Under the pieces are notes generated by a model. It was not told the DNA's origin. It did no database searches and was given only the letters and a program-made list of their open reading frames with translations. Shown one piece after another: positions 5,594 through 13,116 of a DNA stretch of 14,066 nucleotides. Source of the DNA: JADHUC01 sp964617665 (GTDB lineage Bacteria; Planctomycetota; Planctomycetia; Pirellulales; Pirellulaceae); the NCBI GenBank assembly GCA_964617665.1, contig CAZUAH010000358.1, forward strand, positions 1-14,066, given 5' to 3'. The stretch's first letter is position 1, and each line of letters starts with the position of its first letter. The position numbers and the translations under genes are program-made.

Positions 5594-7573
5594 TCAAAGC
5601 CGATCGAGGGTGTCGATCCAACGGACTAACTCTGCAAGCTCTTCGTCGTTCAGATAGCGAGCGTCACCGTCCAGTTCTTTGGCAATGACGGGATACTTCA
5701 TCGCCTTCAGACGCGTGACCGCTCCCTTGATGCGCTCGGCCAGTTTCGAGTCTTTGGCATAGGTCGTGTGGATGGCCAAACGCTCGACAGGATCGTTGGC
5801 CGCTACACGGGCTCGCGCGGGTAGACCTGCGTCCACTGCGGCGACGGCTCGCACGATGTCGCGATGTGCAAATGCCGTCATGTAGGCCATTGCCGCGCCG
5901 GCCTGGTAGCCGTGCGTAACGATTCGCGTCGGATCGACGTTGTACTTCGAGATGATGTCGTCCAGGGTCTTGTGGATGAAATCCACTTCGGTCGGCACCC
6001 AACGCGACGGATCGGCCGCTTGTGGAGCCAACAAGATCAAATCGTTCTCGTCGCAAGGATCCTTCCAACGCGCGAGCAGCTTCTCCCGGTCAAAGCCGCC
6101 GGGTTCGTGCAGCCAAACGACGACCCCGTGAAGCACGTTCGGTTCGTATCGCTCGGGGACATAGGCCAGGCACTCATTCTTTTCTTCCGGCAATTTGACG
6201 TCGACTTCACCAACCGGAGGCTTTTCGGCATCGGACCCTTGGAGAGGCTCCCGGGCGGGTGGCAGCGCGTCGGGGATCGAATCGGGCAAGCTGGCCAGTT
6301 TAATGGTCAACTCCTGGCCTTCGCCATCGCGTTCGATTTTCAACGGGACCTCTTCGCCCGGCTCGTGATTCGCCAAGATCTCCAGTGCTGTCTTTAGGTC
6401 GGCGACCGGCTTTCCGGCCAACTCGACAATGCGGTCTTTCGCCTTCACGCCTGCCTCCGCTGCAGGGCCGCCGGGATAGATGTAGCGGACGATGACGCCC
6501 GGATCGGCCGTAGATGATCGCCAAGGTAGCACACCCACAAACGGATGCTCGTAGGGTTCCAGCTTGTCAGTCAGTTCGACGACGGCCTCGACCCGTTTGT
6601 CGTCGCGCATGACAACCAATTTGACTTTGTCGCCGGCGTAGTAACCGCCGAGGGCGTGTTTCAGCTGCACTTGCCGAGAGATGGGTGTTCCGTCCATCTC
6701 GACGATACGATCGCCCGCCTTCAGCCCAGCCCGGTACGCAGGCGATTTCGGTTGGCAAGCTGCGATCTCGGCCGGATCAGAATAGACGTCGCTGCCCTTC
6801 AGGGCGACGCCCAAAAGTCCCGGCATCAGCGTTTCGCCGCGTTTCAGCTTTTCGAATTGCGGCATGATGTCGGCCAAGGGGATGGCGAAGCCGATGCCCG
6901 AGTCGTACCATTCCGCGCCGGCGATTTCACCGTGACGTTGCGGCGACAGCGGCACCAATACGCCCAGAACCCGGCCGCGAATGTCCACCAACGCTCCGCC
7001 GTAGTTGCTGGGCGAGATCTTGGCGTCGGTCTGGATTGCTTTACCCCAGATACGGCTGCGGGCACTGAGAACGCCGACGGACATGTTCACCTGGCCGCCC
7101 TCGAACGTGCGTCCAACGGCCAGCGTCCATTGACCGACGGCCATTTCGTTCCGAGGGACTAGTTCGGGAACAGCGAACTTTTCCTCCGAGTTGACCTTCA
7201 GCAATACGACCATTCGGTTTTGGTCGCGTCCGACGATCTCTGCTGTTGCTCGTTCGCCGCTGGGCATAGTGACCAGGATGGACGAGGGCTGTTGCACGAA
7301 GTTGAATGCGCTGGAAATCACGTAGCCGTCTTCGGTCACGGCCAGTCCAGTGGTCGGGCCCGTCCCGACCAGCAATCGGCCCACGGATTCCAGCCCGCCA
7401 AACGTCTCGATCCGAACCACCGACGGAGCAACCTTGGCCACAGCCGCCTTCATGGCTTGCTCTTCGAGAGCTTCAAGGTTCTCTTGCGCCATCGCTTGCG
7501 CGACGAACGAGACCACCATCAGTCCAATGCCTACAAATGCGCAACGCTGTAATCGTTTCATATCACTAGACAT
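5594..7573 (-). CDS. Inactive HtrA-like protein with two PDZ domains and an alpha/beta-hydrolase tail
   Basis: 659 residues. Signal peptide at about 1-29. A chymotrypsin/HtrA fold spans about 35-245, followed by PDZ1 (about 250-335), PDZ2 (about 345-428), a Pro-rich linker (430-455) and an alpha/beta-hydrolase domain (about 465-659). By alignment to HtrA signatures the catalytic His is Phe90 (YVISSAFNF), the Asp is Met121 (RDQNRMVVLLK) and the Ser is Tyr191 (ISPSNYGG), so no protease activity is expected. In the hydrolase domain the nucleophile elbow GxSxG is GYQAG (555-559), with Gln for Ser. The expected C-terminal His region reads DGDARYL. The protein is therefore probably a binding or scaffold protein outside the cytoplasm. 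It is the last gene of the minus-strand cluster, 93 bases behind the second protease-like gene. The ATG at 7561 (residue 5) is an alternative start; neither has a strong ribosome binding site. Confidence 0.88.
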   Translation of the reverse strand: MSSDMKRLQRCAFVGIGLMVVSFVAQAMAQENLEALEEQAMKAAVAKVAPSVVRIETFGGLESVGRLLVGTGPTTGLAVTEDGYVISSAFNFVQQPSSILVTMPSGERATAEIVGRDQNRMVVLLKVNSEEKFAVPELVPRNEMAVGQWTLAVGRTFEGGQVNMSVGVLSARSRIWGKAIQTDAKISPSNYGGALVDIRGRVLGVLVPLSPQRHGEIAGAEWYDSGIGFAIPLADIMPQFEKLKRGETLMPGLLGVALKGSDVYSDPAEIAACQPKSPAYRAGLKAGDRIVEMDGTPISRQVQLKHALGGYYAGDKVKLVVMRDDKRVEAVVELTDKLEPYEHPFVGVLPWRSSTADPGVIVRYIYPGGPAAEAGVKAKDRIVELAGKPVADLKTALEILANHEPGEEVPLKIERDGEGQELTIKLASLPDSIPDALPPAREPLQGSDAEKPPVGEVDVKLPEEKNECLAYVPERYEPNVLHGVVVWLHEPGGFDREKLLARWKDPCDENDLILLAPQAADPSRWVPTEVDFIHKTLDDIISKYNVDPTRIVTHGYQAGAAMAYMTAFAHRDIVRAVAAVDAGLPARARVAANDPVERLAIHTTYAKDSKLAERIKGAVTRLKAMKYPVIAKELDGDARYLNDEELAELVRWIDTLDRL

Positions 7574-7607
7574 GTCTTGTTACTCAACCAAAAACTCGGG
7601 CACATAT

Positions 7608-7640
7608 GGTCCCACGGATGGCATGGCGGACCCACGGATG
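7608..7640 (-). repeat. Short direct repeat between the two pseudoprotease genes
   Basis: CCCACGGATG occurs at 7611-7620 and 7631-7640; with flanks it is a 13-mer differing at one base, with a period of 20. It lies in the 93-base gap between two genes of the cluster. Its function is unknown, and it looks like an interspersed planctomycete repeat. Confidence 0.5.
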
Positions 7641-7666
7641 AAGATGCGCGCATGCTACGTTAGGAC

Positions 7667-8758
7667 CTACTCGGAAGGCTCCAGCACGACGTTCAGCAGT
7701 TCTTGCCCGCGTTGCACCGTCAAGTGAATCGGGTCGATACGGTCGACCAACGACATTTCGTCGACGACGCTCTTGCACGACGACGCTACGCGGCTATTGA
7801 TGAATAAGATCAAATCATCCGGTCTTAGGCCCGCTTTTTCGGCCGGTGAACCGACGCGAACCGCATCGACAAACGGAGGCGTCTTGGGCAGTATGTCGGG
7901 CACCAACCTCAGCCCTGCTAACGGCAACGTCCACGGTTCGACTGGCAACTTGGTCGACTCATCCGGTTCGCGGGGACGCGTCTTGCCGGCCAGGATTTGC
8001 TCGATCGAATCGGACAGTTCCTGGATGGGAATCGAGTAGTTCAACCAAGTGTTGTTCAGAGAGTTGCGAAGTTCCTTGCCCAAGATGCCCGCCAACTCGC
8101 CTTGCCGATTTGTCAACGCTCCACCGGCGGCGCCCGGATTGTTGGTCATCGCGTCTAGTACATACACAGGACCGTCGTAGGGTGTTTCGAAGGCACCCCG
8201 GCGGGCTGTCAATTGAGTTTTCACCGCAACGCTGCCATGCAGCACACTGACGGGTTCGTCGCCGGTGGCGACCTTAAACAGATTGCACAGCGCCAACACG
8301 CGGTCGCCAGCATCCAACTCGACCGAGGTGTCCAGGTTGAAATGTGGCAAATCCTCGGCGTCGACTTTCAACATTGCGATTTCGAATCGCGGATCGGCTC
8401 CCACCAATTCGCCTTGGAACTTCCGTCCGTCGTCCAGCGTGACCGTGATGAAATCGGTATCCAGAACGTGACTCCAGACGGTTAGAACATGGCCATTGGG
8501 CGAAATGAGGAATCCACTTTGATAGGCTTCCAACCCTCGAATACCCCCCGCGCCGAAGATCTTGACCATCTTGGGTTGGACCGAGTCGATCACGTTGGCG
8601 AAAGAGGAAGGGCCTTCAGCGCGGCTCGTCGCAGGACCGACGGCCAAGAGCGTGACCGCGGCGATGAGCGCATAGAACGCCAATCGCAGTGCCGACGAGT
8701 TGGTTTGACGTCTTCGGGATCCAGGCATTGTATGTTGACCGTTGGGTTTGGTGTTCAT
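7667..8758 (-). CDS. HtrA/S1C-family pseudoprotease with one PDZ domain
   Basis: 363 residues. A basic N-region and a hydrophobic segment (about 25-47, ending PATSRAEG) form the signal peptide. The trypsin-like domain spans about 50-255 and one PDZ domain about 275-358 (RVGSPAEKAGLRPDDLILFIN marks its core, starting at 301). The catalytic His is kept (WSHV, H97). The Asp position holds Glu126 (DPRFEIAMLK). The GNSGG motif reads GAAGG, so the nucleophile Ser is Ala211 (bases 8126-8128). The fold should be intact but hydrolysis is not expected. The start codon overlaps the stop of the active protease gene (ATGA at 8755-8758), which suggests translational coupling and joint function. An internal ATG at 8728 is a less likely start. 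Confidence 0.9.
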   Translation of the reverse strand: MNTKPNGQHTMPGSRRRQTNSSALRLAFYALIAAVTLLAVGPATSRAEGPSSFANVIDSVQPKMVKIFGAGGIRGLEAYQSGFLISPNGHVLTVWSHVLDTDFITVTLDDGRKFQGELVGADPRFEIAMLKVDAEDLPHFNLDTSVELDAGDRVLALCNLFKVATGDEPVSVLHGSVAVKTQLTARRGAFETPYDGPVYVLDAMTNNPGAAGGALTNRQGELAGILGKELRNSLNNTWLNYSIPIQELSDSIEQILAGKTRPREPDESTKLPVEPWTLPLAGLRLVPDILPKTPPFVDAVRVGSPAEKAGLRPDDLILFINSRVASSCKSVVDEMSLVDRIDPIHLTVQRGQELLNVVLEPSE

Positions 8759-10671
8759 GTCTTTTTCGCGGGCGCTGCGGTCAATTCGACCGTCTCCAGC
8801 TTGACTTCAGCGAATACGTTCTCGCCGTGCAGCACGACGAACGAATGAGGAATTTGTCGTCCTCCAACATCACGGAAATCGCTGAAATACACCTCGCACG
8901 GATCGACGGAATCGTCGGGATACATCTCGATGCCGATGAGGTGACCGGACTCAGGATCGAAAATGAAACGGGCTTCCACGACATCGTGCGTGGCAACCAG
9001 GACGTCGCAGACTCCCTCCCGGTCGACGACCGGCGCGGTCCCCAGGTAGTAGACTTCGCCATACTGCTTGGGGCCGAGGGTTAAGAGACGTTGCCAGAGG
9101 TGAAGTGCTACCAGCAAACCGCCGCTTCCCGTTGGAGCCAGTTGTTCTCCCAGATCCTGGCTCAAATCGACTTCGGAAAACTCCCCGGGGAAACGGCCCG
9201 TGAGCTTGGTGTCGCCAAGCATGATTTCCACTTTGCTGCCCGCACGCGAACCCGCAAGCTTCCACGATCCGGCCAAGTCTGCGAAATCCCCGTGCTTTGC
9301 GAAGGCGGTCCACACTCGGTCTTGATTCAATTGATTGAAGTAGTAGTTAGCGTATCCGGCACGCTTGACAATCAACTTCTTGATGTGATCCGGAAGTGGT
9401 TTCTTCTTGGGAGCGCCATGCCCCGGGATAGGAATTGGTAGCTTTTTGCCCTTGGGGGCGTTTGGGATGGGAATCGGCTTGAGCTTGGGCCTCTCCGCGG
9501 GTTTCTCATCGGGTTTGCCCTCGCCGTCCCCTGGTTCCGGGTCGTCCTCTGGCTTCGGCAGCGGCTTTGGTTTTGGCGTCGGTAGCCGACTGCCCGCGGC
9601 CTTTTCAACCAGCTCGTCGTGCGTGTGGACACCCGTCAGACGAACGACCACGTCACGACGTTCACCTTCGTGGCGGAAGCTGAGCGGCACGCGCCAGCCC
9701 TTGGGGAAGATCCCCAAGACGTTCTTGAAGCCGTTCACTGTGGTAATCTGTCGACCTCCGAACGAAACGACTTCGTCGCCGTAACGCACGCCTCGACGGT
9801 AAGCATCGGCGGTCTCGATGATATTCGTCACGATTACGCGGCCGTCCTCGTCGGTCGACACGGTAGCACCTAGCGTCGCATGATCGACGATGCGACCGCT
9901 GCGCAGATAGCCCATGAAGTTCTTGATCTGATTGATCGAGATCGCATAGCCGACACCCACGTTCACGCGGCCTCGTTTCTCGAACGAACCGCGGCCGTTG
10001 ATTCCGATCAAATCGCCGTCGGCATTGAACAGCGGGCCGCCGGAGTTGCCGGGATTGATCGAAGCGTCTGTCTGAATACAGTCGGCATACTCCAACAACG
10101 TGCCGGCGGGATATTGGTAGCGGTGGACACCGGACACCAAGCCATAGGTCACAGTCGGCTGAAAGTCCGTCGCTAACAGAAACGGATTGCCCACGGCGAA
10201 ACACCAGTCGCCCACGCGTACCTGATCGCTGTCGGCTAGTTTGGCGTGGGGAAAGTCATCGCGGCCCAGCAGTTTGATCAGGGCGACGTCGCCAGTCGGA
10301 TCGATGCTGACAAGCACCGCTTCATAGACCTCACCGTCAGCCATGCCGCATTTCATGTAGTCGCCAGCCGGCTTGGCTACGTGGAAGTTGGACAGAGCGT
10401 ATCCGTCCGGGGTGATTACCACGCCGGAACCGCCGCCGCGGCCGCCGCGGGCATAGACGCTGACCGCCGTTCTCATCGCTTTGTCGATTGCCGCGATACG
10501 ATGTTGTTCTGCCTGCAGAACCGCTTCTGGCACTTCAGCGGCGCATACGGCAGTCGACGACCATAGCGCCGCGACAGAGCAAATCGCTACGAGGAGGGTG
10601 GGCACAGCCCACCGCAATATGTTTCGTTTGGTGGGCAGTGCCCACCCGACACGTTTACAAAAGTCGATCAT
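8755..10671 (-). CDS. Exported trypsin/HtrA-like serine protease with PDZ and C-terminal beta domain
   Basis: 638 residues from the ATG at 10671. The signal peptide (about 1-43, ending STAVCAAE) is partly built from a REP doublet. The protease domain spans about 60-265 and its triad is intact: His97 (SNFHV), Asp128 (DPTGDVALIK) and Ser210 (NPGNSGG). One PDZ domain follows (about 270-350), then a Pro/Lys/Asp-rich linker (about 365-440). The C-terminal domain (about 445-638, with FIFDPESGHLIGIEM and FSDFRDVGGRQIPH) looks like a LolA-type lipoprotein-binding beta fold; that part is inference. It should cut proteins in the periplasm or at the cell surface. The start overlaps the upstream stop (ATGA at 10668-10671) and has AAGGA 8 bases upstream. 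The frame is open to an ATG at 10692, but that would overlap the neighbour more and lacks this site. Confidence 0.92.
   Translation of the reverse strand: MIDFCKRVGWALPTKRNILRWAVPTLLVAICSVAALWSSTAVCAAEVPEAVLQAEQHRIAAIDKAMRTAVSVYARGGRGGGSGVVITPDGYALSNFHVAKPAGDYMKCGMADGEVYEAVLVSIDPTGDVALIKLLGRDDFPHAKLADSDQVRVGDWCFAVGNPFLLATDFQPTVTYGLVSGVHRYQYPAGTLLEYADCIQTDASINPGNSGGPLFNADGDLIGINGRGSFEKRGRVNVGVGYAISINQIKNFMGYLRSGRIVDHATLGATVSTDEDGRVIVTNIIETADAYRRGVRYGDEVVSFGGRQITTVNGFKNVLGIFPKGWRVPLSFRHEGERRDVVVRLTGVHTHDELVEKAAGSRLPTPKPKPLPKPEDDPEPGDGEGKPDEKPAERPKLKPIPIPNAPKGKKLPIPIPGHGAPKKKPLPDHIKKLIVKRAGYANYYFNQLNQDRVWTAFAKHGDFADLAGSWKLAGSRAGSKVEIMLGDTKLTGRFPGEFSEVDLSQDLGEQLAPTGSGGLLVALHLWQRLLTLGPKQYGEVYYLGTAPVVDREGVCDVLVATHDVVEARFIFDPESGHLIGIEMYPDDSVDPCEVYFSDFRDVGGRQIPHSFVVLHGENVFAEVKLETVELTAAPAKKT
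10596..10647. repeat. REP doublet (REPIN-like) inside the protease signal peptide
   Basis: GGGTGGGCACAGCCCACC (10596-10613) and GGTGGGCAGTGCCCACCC (10630-10647) are inverted copies of each other (17 of 18 bases) separated by 16 bases. Each is also a hairpin by itself, with a 7-bp GGTGGGC/GCCCACC stem and a 3-base loop. The doublet encodes residues 9-26 of the protease (GWALPT...RWAVPTL). Confidence 0.8.
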
Positions 10672-11864
10672 TTTGTGATCCTTGCATCGCACAAGTTCAG
10701 GTGATCGGCGATATCTAGTTCCTGGCCAAAGTCGACGAGGATTTTCAGTCGTTTCACGCCCGTGATGTCCAAGTCCACGGAGACCGCCTCGTCTCGCCCA
10801 GTGATATTCCGCGAGAACAGCACCTTCCCGTCGCCCGAAATCACCAGATCCACGTTGCCGCCGTCACGCACATGGTCGTCGATACCGACGATCGTACGGA
10901 ATTGCCTGAAATCGTCGGTCAGTCGGTACATCAGCTCGGTGCGGCTTCGGATCGCCAGTCCTTTCGAGTACACGTTGCCGTCCAGCGTCAACGGTTTCTG
11001 AGTCAAACCAATGTCTTCGCGTGGGTGGAACAATTGCATTAACCGCGGCTCGGGCAGAACCGAATGTACAAACGGTCGCCACTCGACAGATTCAGGCGTC
11101 AGGTCGCTCAGCCAGATACGATTGCCGCTTGAGAAGTCAATCTTCTTTAGTTGCTCGACGGGAAGGGAATACTCCACACCGGCGACGCTGACCAATTCGA
11201 ACTTCTCGTCGGCCAATTGCAGCGATTTGACGCTCCAATGCGAACCCGATACGTCGGTCAGTTGGCAGAGACGGTCGGGCAATTCTCCGGATGCAGGATG
11301 GTAGTAGGTGAAACCATCGAGCTTGCCGCGGCTGACCTCGAAGTTTTCACCATCGTACTCGAAATGGACAACTTCCCCGGTCACATCGCCCAGAACGCCT
11401 TCCAGGTTCTCCAATTCCTCTCCCTGACGAATCACGACGACATCGCCGACCGACTTTGCCGAGATGATTTCCTGCCATCGGCTGGCAATCTTCGTCGCCC
11501 CCGCGTGGCTCTTCAATCGCACGGCGTGAATAAGACGCGTACGGATCGACAAGTTACCACCGTCCATCAGGTGAACGGTTGCCATGCCGCCGGTTGCAGT
11601 GAACTGCTTGGCGTGGATTCGCGATCCGTCTGCCAAGTCCACCCAGACCGACGGTACATCGGTGCTTTCGCCTGCAGGCGTGGTCGGGGTGAGTTCCCAA
11701 AGGCCGGTTCGATCCAGCCGTTGCTCACTCCCGCCGGATTGCACGATGACCGAATCTGCATTAATGCCGATCAACTCGCCTTGGACCGTCGGGCCGGCCA
11801 ACGGTTTCACATCGACGGTGATACCTGTAAAGCTGAAAACGCCAATGAAGAGTACGTTCCACAT
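10668..11864 (-). CDS. Exported NPCBM/NEW2-domain protein
   Basis: 398 residues from the ATG at 11864, with GGAAGAA 8 bases upstream; a TTG directly before it would extend the frame by one residue. A short hydrophobic N-terminus (MWNVLFIGVFSFTGITVDV) gives a likely signal peptide. The N-terminal part has LSm-like beta repeats (GPTVQGELIGINADSVIV). The C-terminal part (about 255-398) is an NPCBM/NEW2 domain, a jelly-roll module linked to carbohydrate binding: SKGLAIRSRTELMYRL, FRTIVGIDDHV and LKILVDFGQELDIADHLN are its typical blocks. It carries no recognisable catalytic site. The stop overlaps the start of the active protease gene, so the two are probably made together. It may place the protease on a glycan or supply a ligand-binding surface; that is inference. 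Confidence 0.85.
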   Translation of the reverse strand: MWNVLFIGVFSFTGITVDVKPLAGPTVQGELIGINADSVIVQSGGSEQRLDRTGLWELTPTTPAGESTDVPSVWVDLADGSRIHAKQFTATGGMATVHLMDGGNLSIRTRLIHAVRLKSHAGATKIASRWQEIISAKSVGDVVVIRQGEELENLEGVLGDVTGEVVHFEYDGENFEVSRGKLDGFTYYHPASGELPDRLCQLTDVSGSHWSVKSLQLADEKFELVSVAGVEYSLPVEQLKKIDFSSGNRIWLSDLTPESVEWRPFVHSVLPEPRLMQLFHPREDIGLTQKPLTLDGNVYSKGLAIRSRTELMYRLTDDFRQFRTIVGIDDHVRDGGNVDLVISGDGKVLFSRNITGRDEAVSVDLDITGVKRLKILVDFGQELDIADHLNLCDARITK

Positions 11865-11995
11865 CAATCTGTTCTTCCACGGTGAACGGGAATAGTCAGT
11901 TCAGGTTGCGGTTTTCGGCGGAGAGCGTGTTCCCTATATCAACAAGTGTTCTCGACGAAGACTGCAATCCGAATTGTCAAACCCCCTGGATACCA

Positions 11996-12037
11996 AAAGG
12001 GGACTGGCTCCGAGCAGTCTCGGCGCCGGCCCCCTTG
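11996..12037. repeat. Imperfect stem-loop in the gap between cluster genes
   Basis: Arms 11996-12014 and 12019-12037 pair at 15 of 19 positions with a 4-base loop (CAGT). The inner CCGAG/CTCGG pairs perfectly. The gap 11865-12070 between the TPR-like gene and the NPCBM gene holds nothing else I can identify. The element resembles interspersed AAGGGGAC-type repeats and may act as an attenuator or mRNA processing site. Confidence 0.5.
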
Positions 12038-12070
12038 TCCTTTACTCCGGCTATGACGCTGGACCTATAA

Positions 12071-13105
12071 CTAATTATTGCCATCGCGAGCCAACTTTCG
12101 GAAGTACTCTTCGATGACTTCGCGGTAATGAGCCGGCAAGCCTTTGGCAATTTGCTGCAATGCTTCTTGACGCTGTTTGGGCGGCAGATTCCCCCAATCG
12201 GACCGCGAACCGATCCGCTTCTGCTCGACGTTGCCGGGACCGCTGCCGCCACCGGGCATGCTGTCCGGCATCGGTCGCGAGGGGTTCATGCCGCCCGCAG
12301 CGCCGCTGGCCTGTTGCTGTTGTTGCTGCTTTTCCAGCTCCTCGATCATCTTATCCAGTTTTGCCACCACATCGTCTTCTTCCTTGCGAACGCGAGTGCC
12401 GGCGCGGGCGAAACCCAAACGTCGTTCGATGTCGTCCATCAGGCGGGAGATTTCGTCCAGCGAATCCGTCTTCAGAGGCTTCAGGTCGGATTCCATCAAC
12501 ATGGCCACCGTTTCGTATCGCCGGGGGATCTCGCCCTTGTTCTCCAATAGCTTCGAGATGGCAGGCAGGCAGTTCTTCTTGTCGAGCAGGCGATGGTGCG
12601 CGACGCCCTGATAGAATAGCAGTGACGCGGGATCAACAACGTCCTCGGGCTTCAAGTCGGTGATTTCCGCCAGTGATTCGTCATAGTAATCCTGCCGCGC
12701 CAGCCAGCGGGCGTAGTGCAGGCGCAGGTTGTTCCGGACCAGCGGCGGAGTGTCGTCATCTTTCAGTAGATCGAACTTCGGCACAGGTAACGGGCGTCCG
12801 TCGGAACGACACAGGTCGACCAGGTCCTTTGTCGAGTTGTCGACAAGCGAGATGGTGGTTACGAGCCGGTCAAGGACATCTGTGCCAAACGCTTCGGCGG
12901 CATCCTCCGACCACATCGTATCCACTTTCGCTTTGGTGGGTTCGTCCACTTGTTTCGCGGACAGCCACTCGTCGATTTGCACCTTCACTTCGGTCGCCGT
13001 GGGCTGTTTCCAACTGGCACGCTTTTCCAGTTCTTCGTCAGCGCTGGCGATGGTGGAAAAGACGAACAACGACAACAAGACTAACGAAAACAGTTTCTGG
13101 GACAT
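12071..13105 (-). CDS. Secreted TPR-like protein with poly-Gln stretch (hypothetical)
   Basis: 344 residues. Signal peptide at about 1-22 (LFSLVLLSLFVFSTIASA). The central region (about 120-195: YARWLARQDYYDESLAEI, LLFYQGVAHHRLLDKKN) reads like TPR helices. A charged helical stretch (about 215-260) ends in a run of Gln (260-265). A Gly/Pro/Met-rich linker (267-292) follows, and then a conserved tail (WGNLPPKQRQEALQQIAKGL, 304-323, then HYREVIEEYFRKLA). I recall similar tails in other planctomycete exported proteins, but the function is not known. An AGGAGG 7 bases before the ATG overlaps the stop codon of the upstream gene, which lies only 11 bases away, so the two are expressed together. It is probably an adaptor in a periplasmic or envelope complex; that is inference. 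Confidence 0.82.
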   Translation of the reverse strand: MSQKLFSLVLLSLFVFSTIASADEELEKRASWKQPTATEVKVQIDEWLSAKQVDEPTKAKVDTMWSEDAAEAFGTDVLDRLVTTISLVDNSTKDLVDLCRSDGRPLPVPKFDLLKDDDTPPLVRNNLRLHYARWLARQDYYDESLAEITDLKPEDVVDPASLLFYQGVAHHRLLDKKNCLPAISKLLENKGEIPRRYETVAMLMESDLKPLKTDSLDEISRLMDDIERRLGFARAGTRVRKEEDDVVAKLDKMIEELEKQQQQQQASGAAGGMNPSRPMPDSMPGGGSGPGNVEQKRIGSRSDWGNLPPKQRQEALQQIAKGLPAHYREVIEEYFRKLARDGNN

Positions 13106-13116
13106 CGGTCTGCCTC

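Noticed and set aside
6545..7162. 205-codon ORF on the plus strand
   Set aside because: Antisense shadow of the triad-less HtrA-like gene in GC-rich DNA.
11151..11885. 244-codon ORF on the plus strand
   Set aside because: Antisense shadow of the NPCBM/NEW2 gene, with no signal peptide or domain pattern.
11975..11980. Perfect TTGACA on the minus strand upstream of the NPCBM gene
   Set aside because: No acceptable -10 at 16-19 bases; the nearest TATAGG is 36 bases away.
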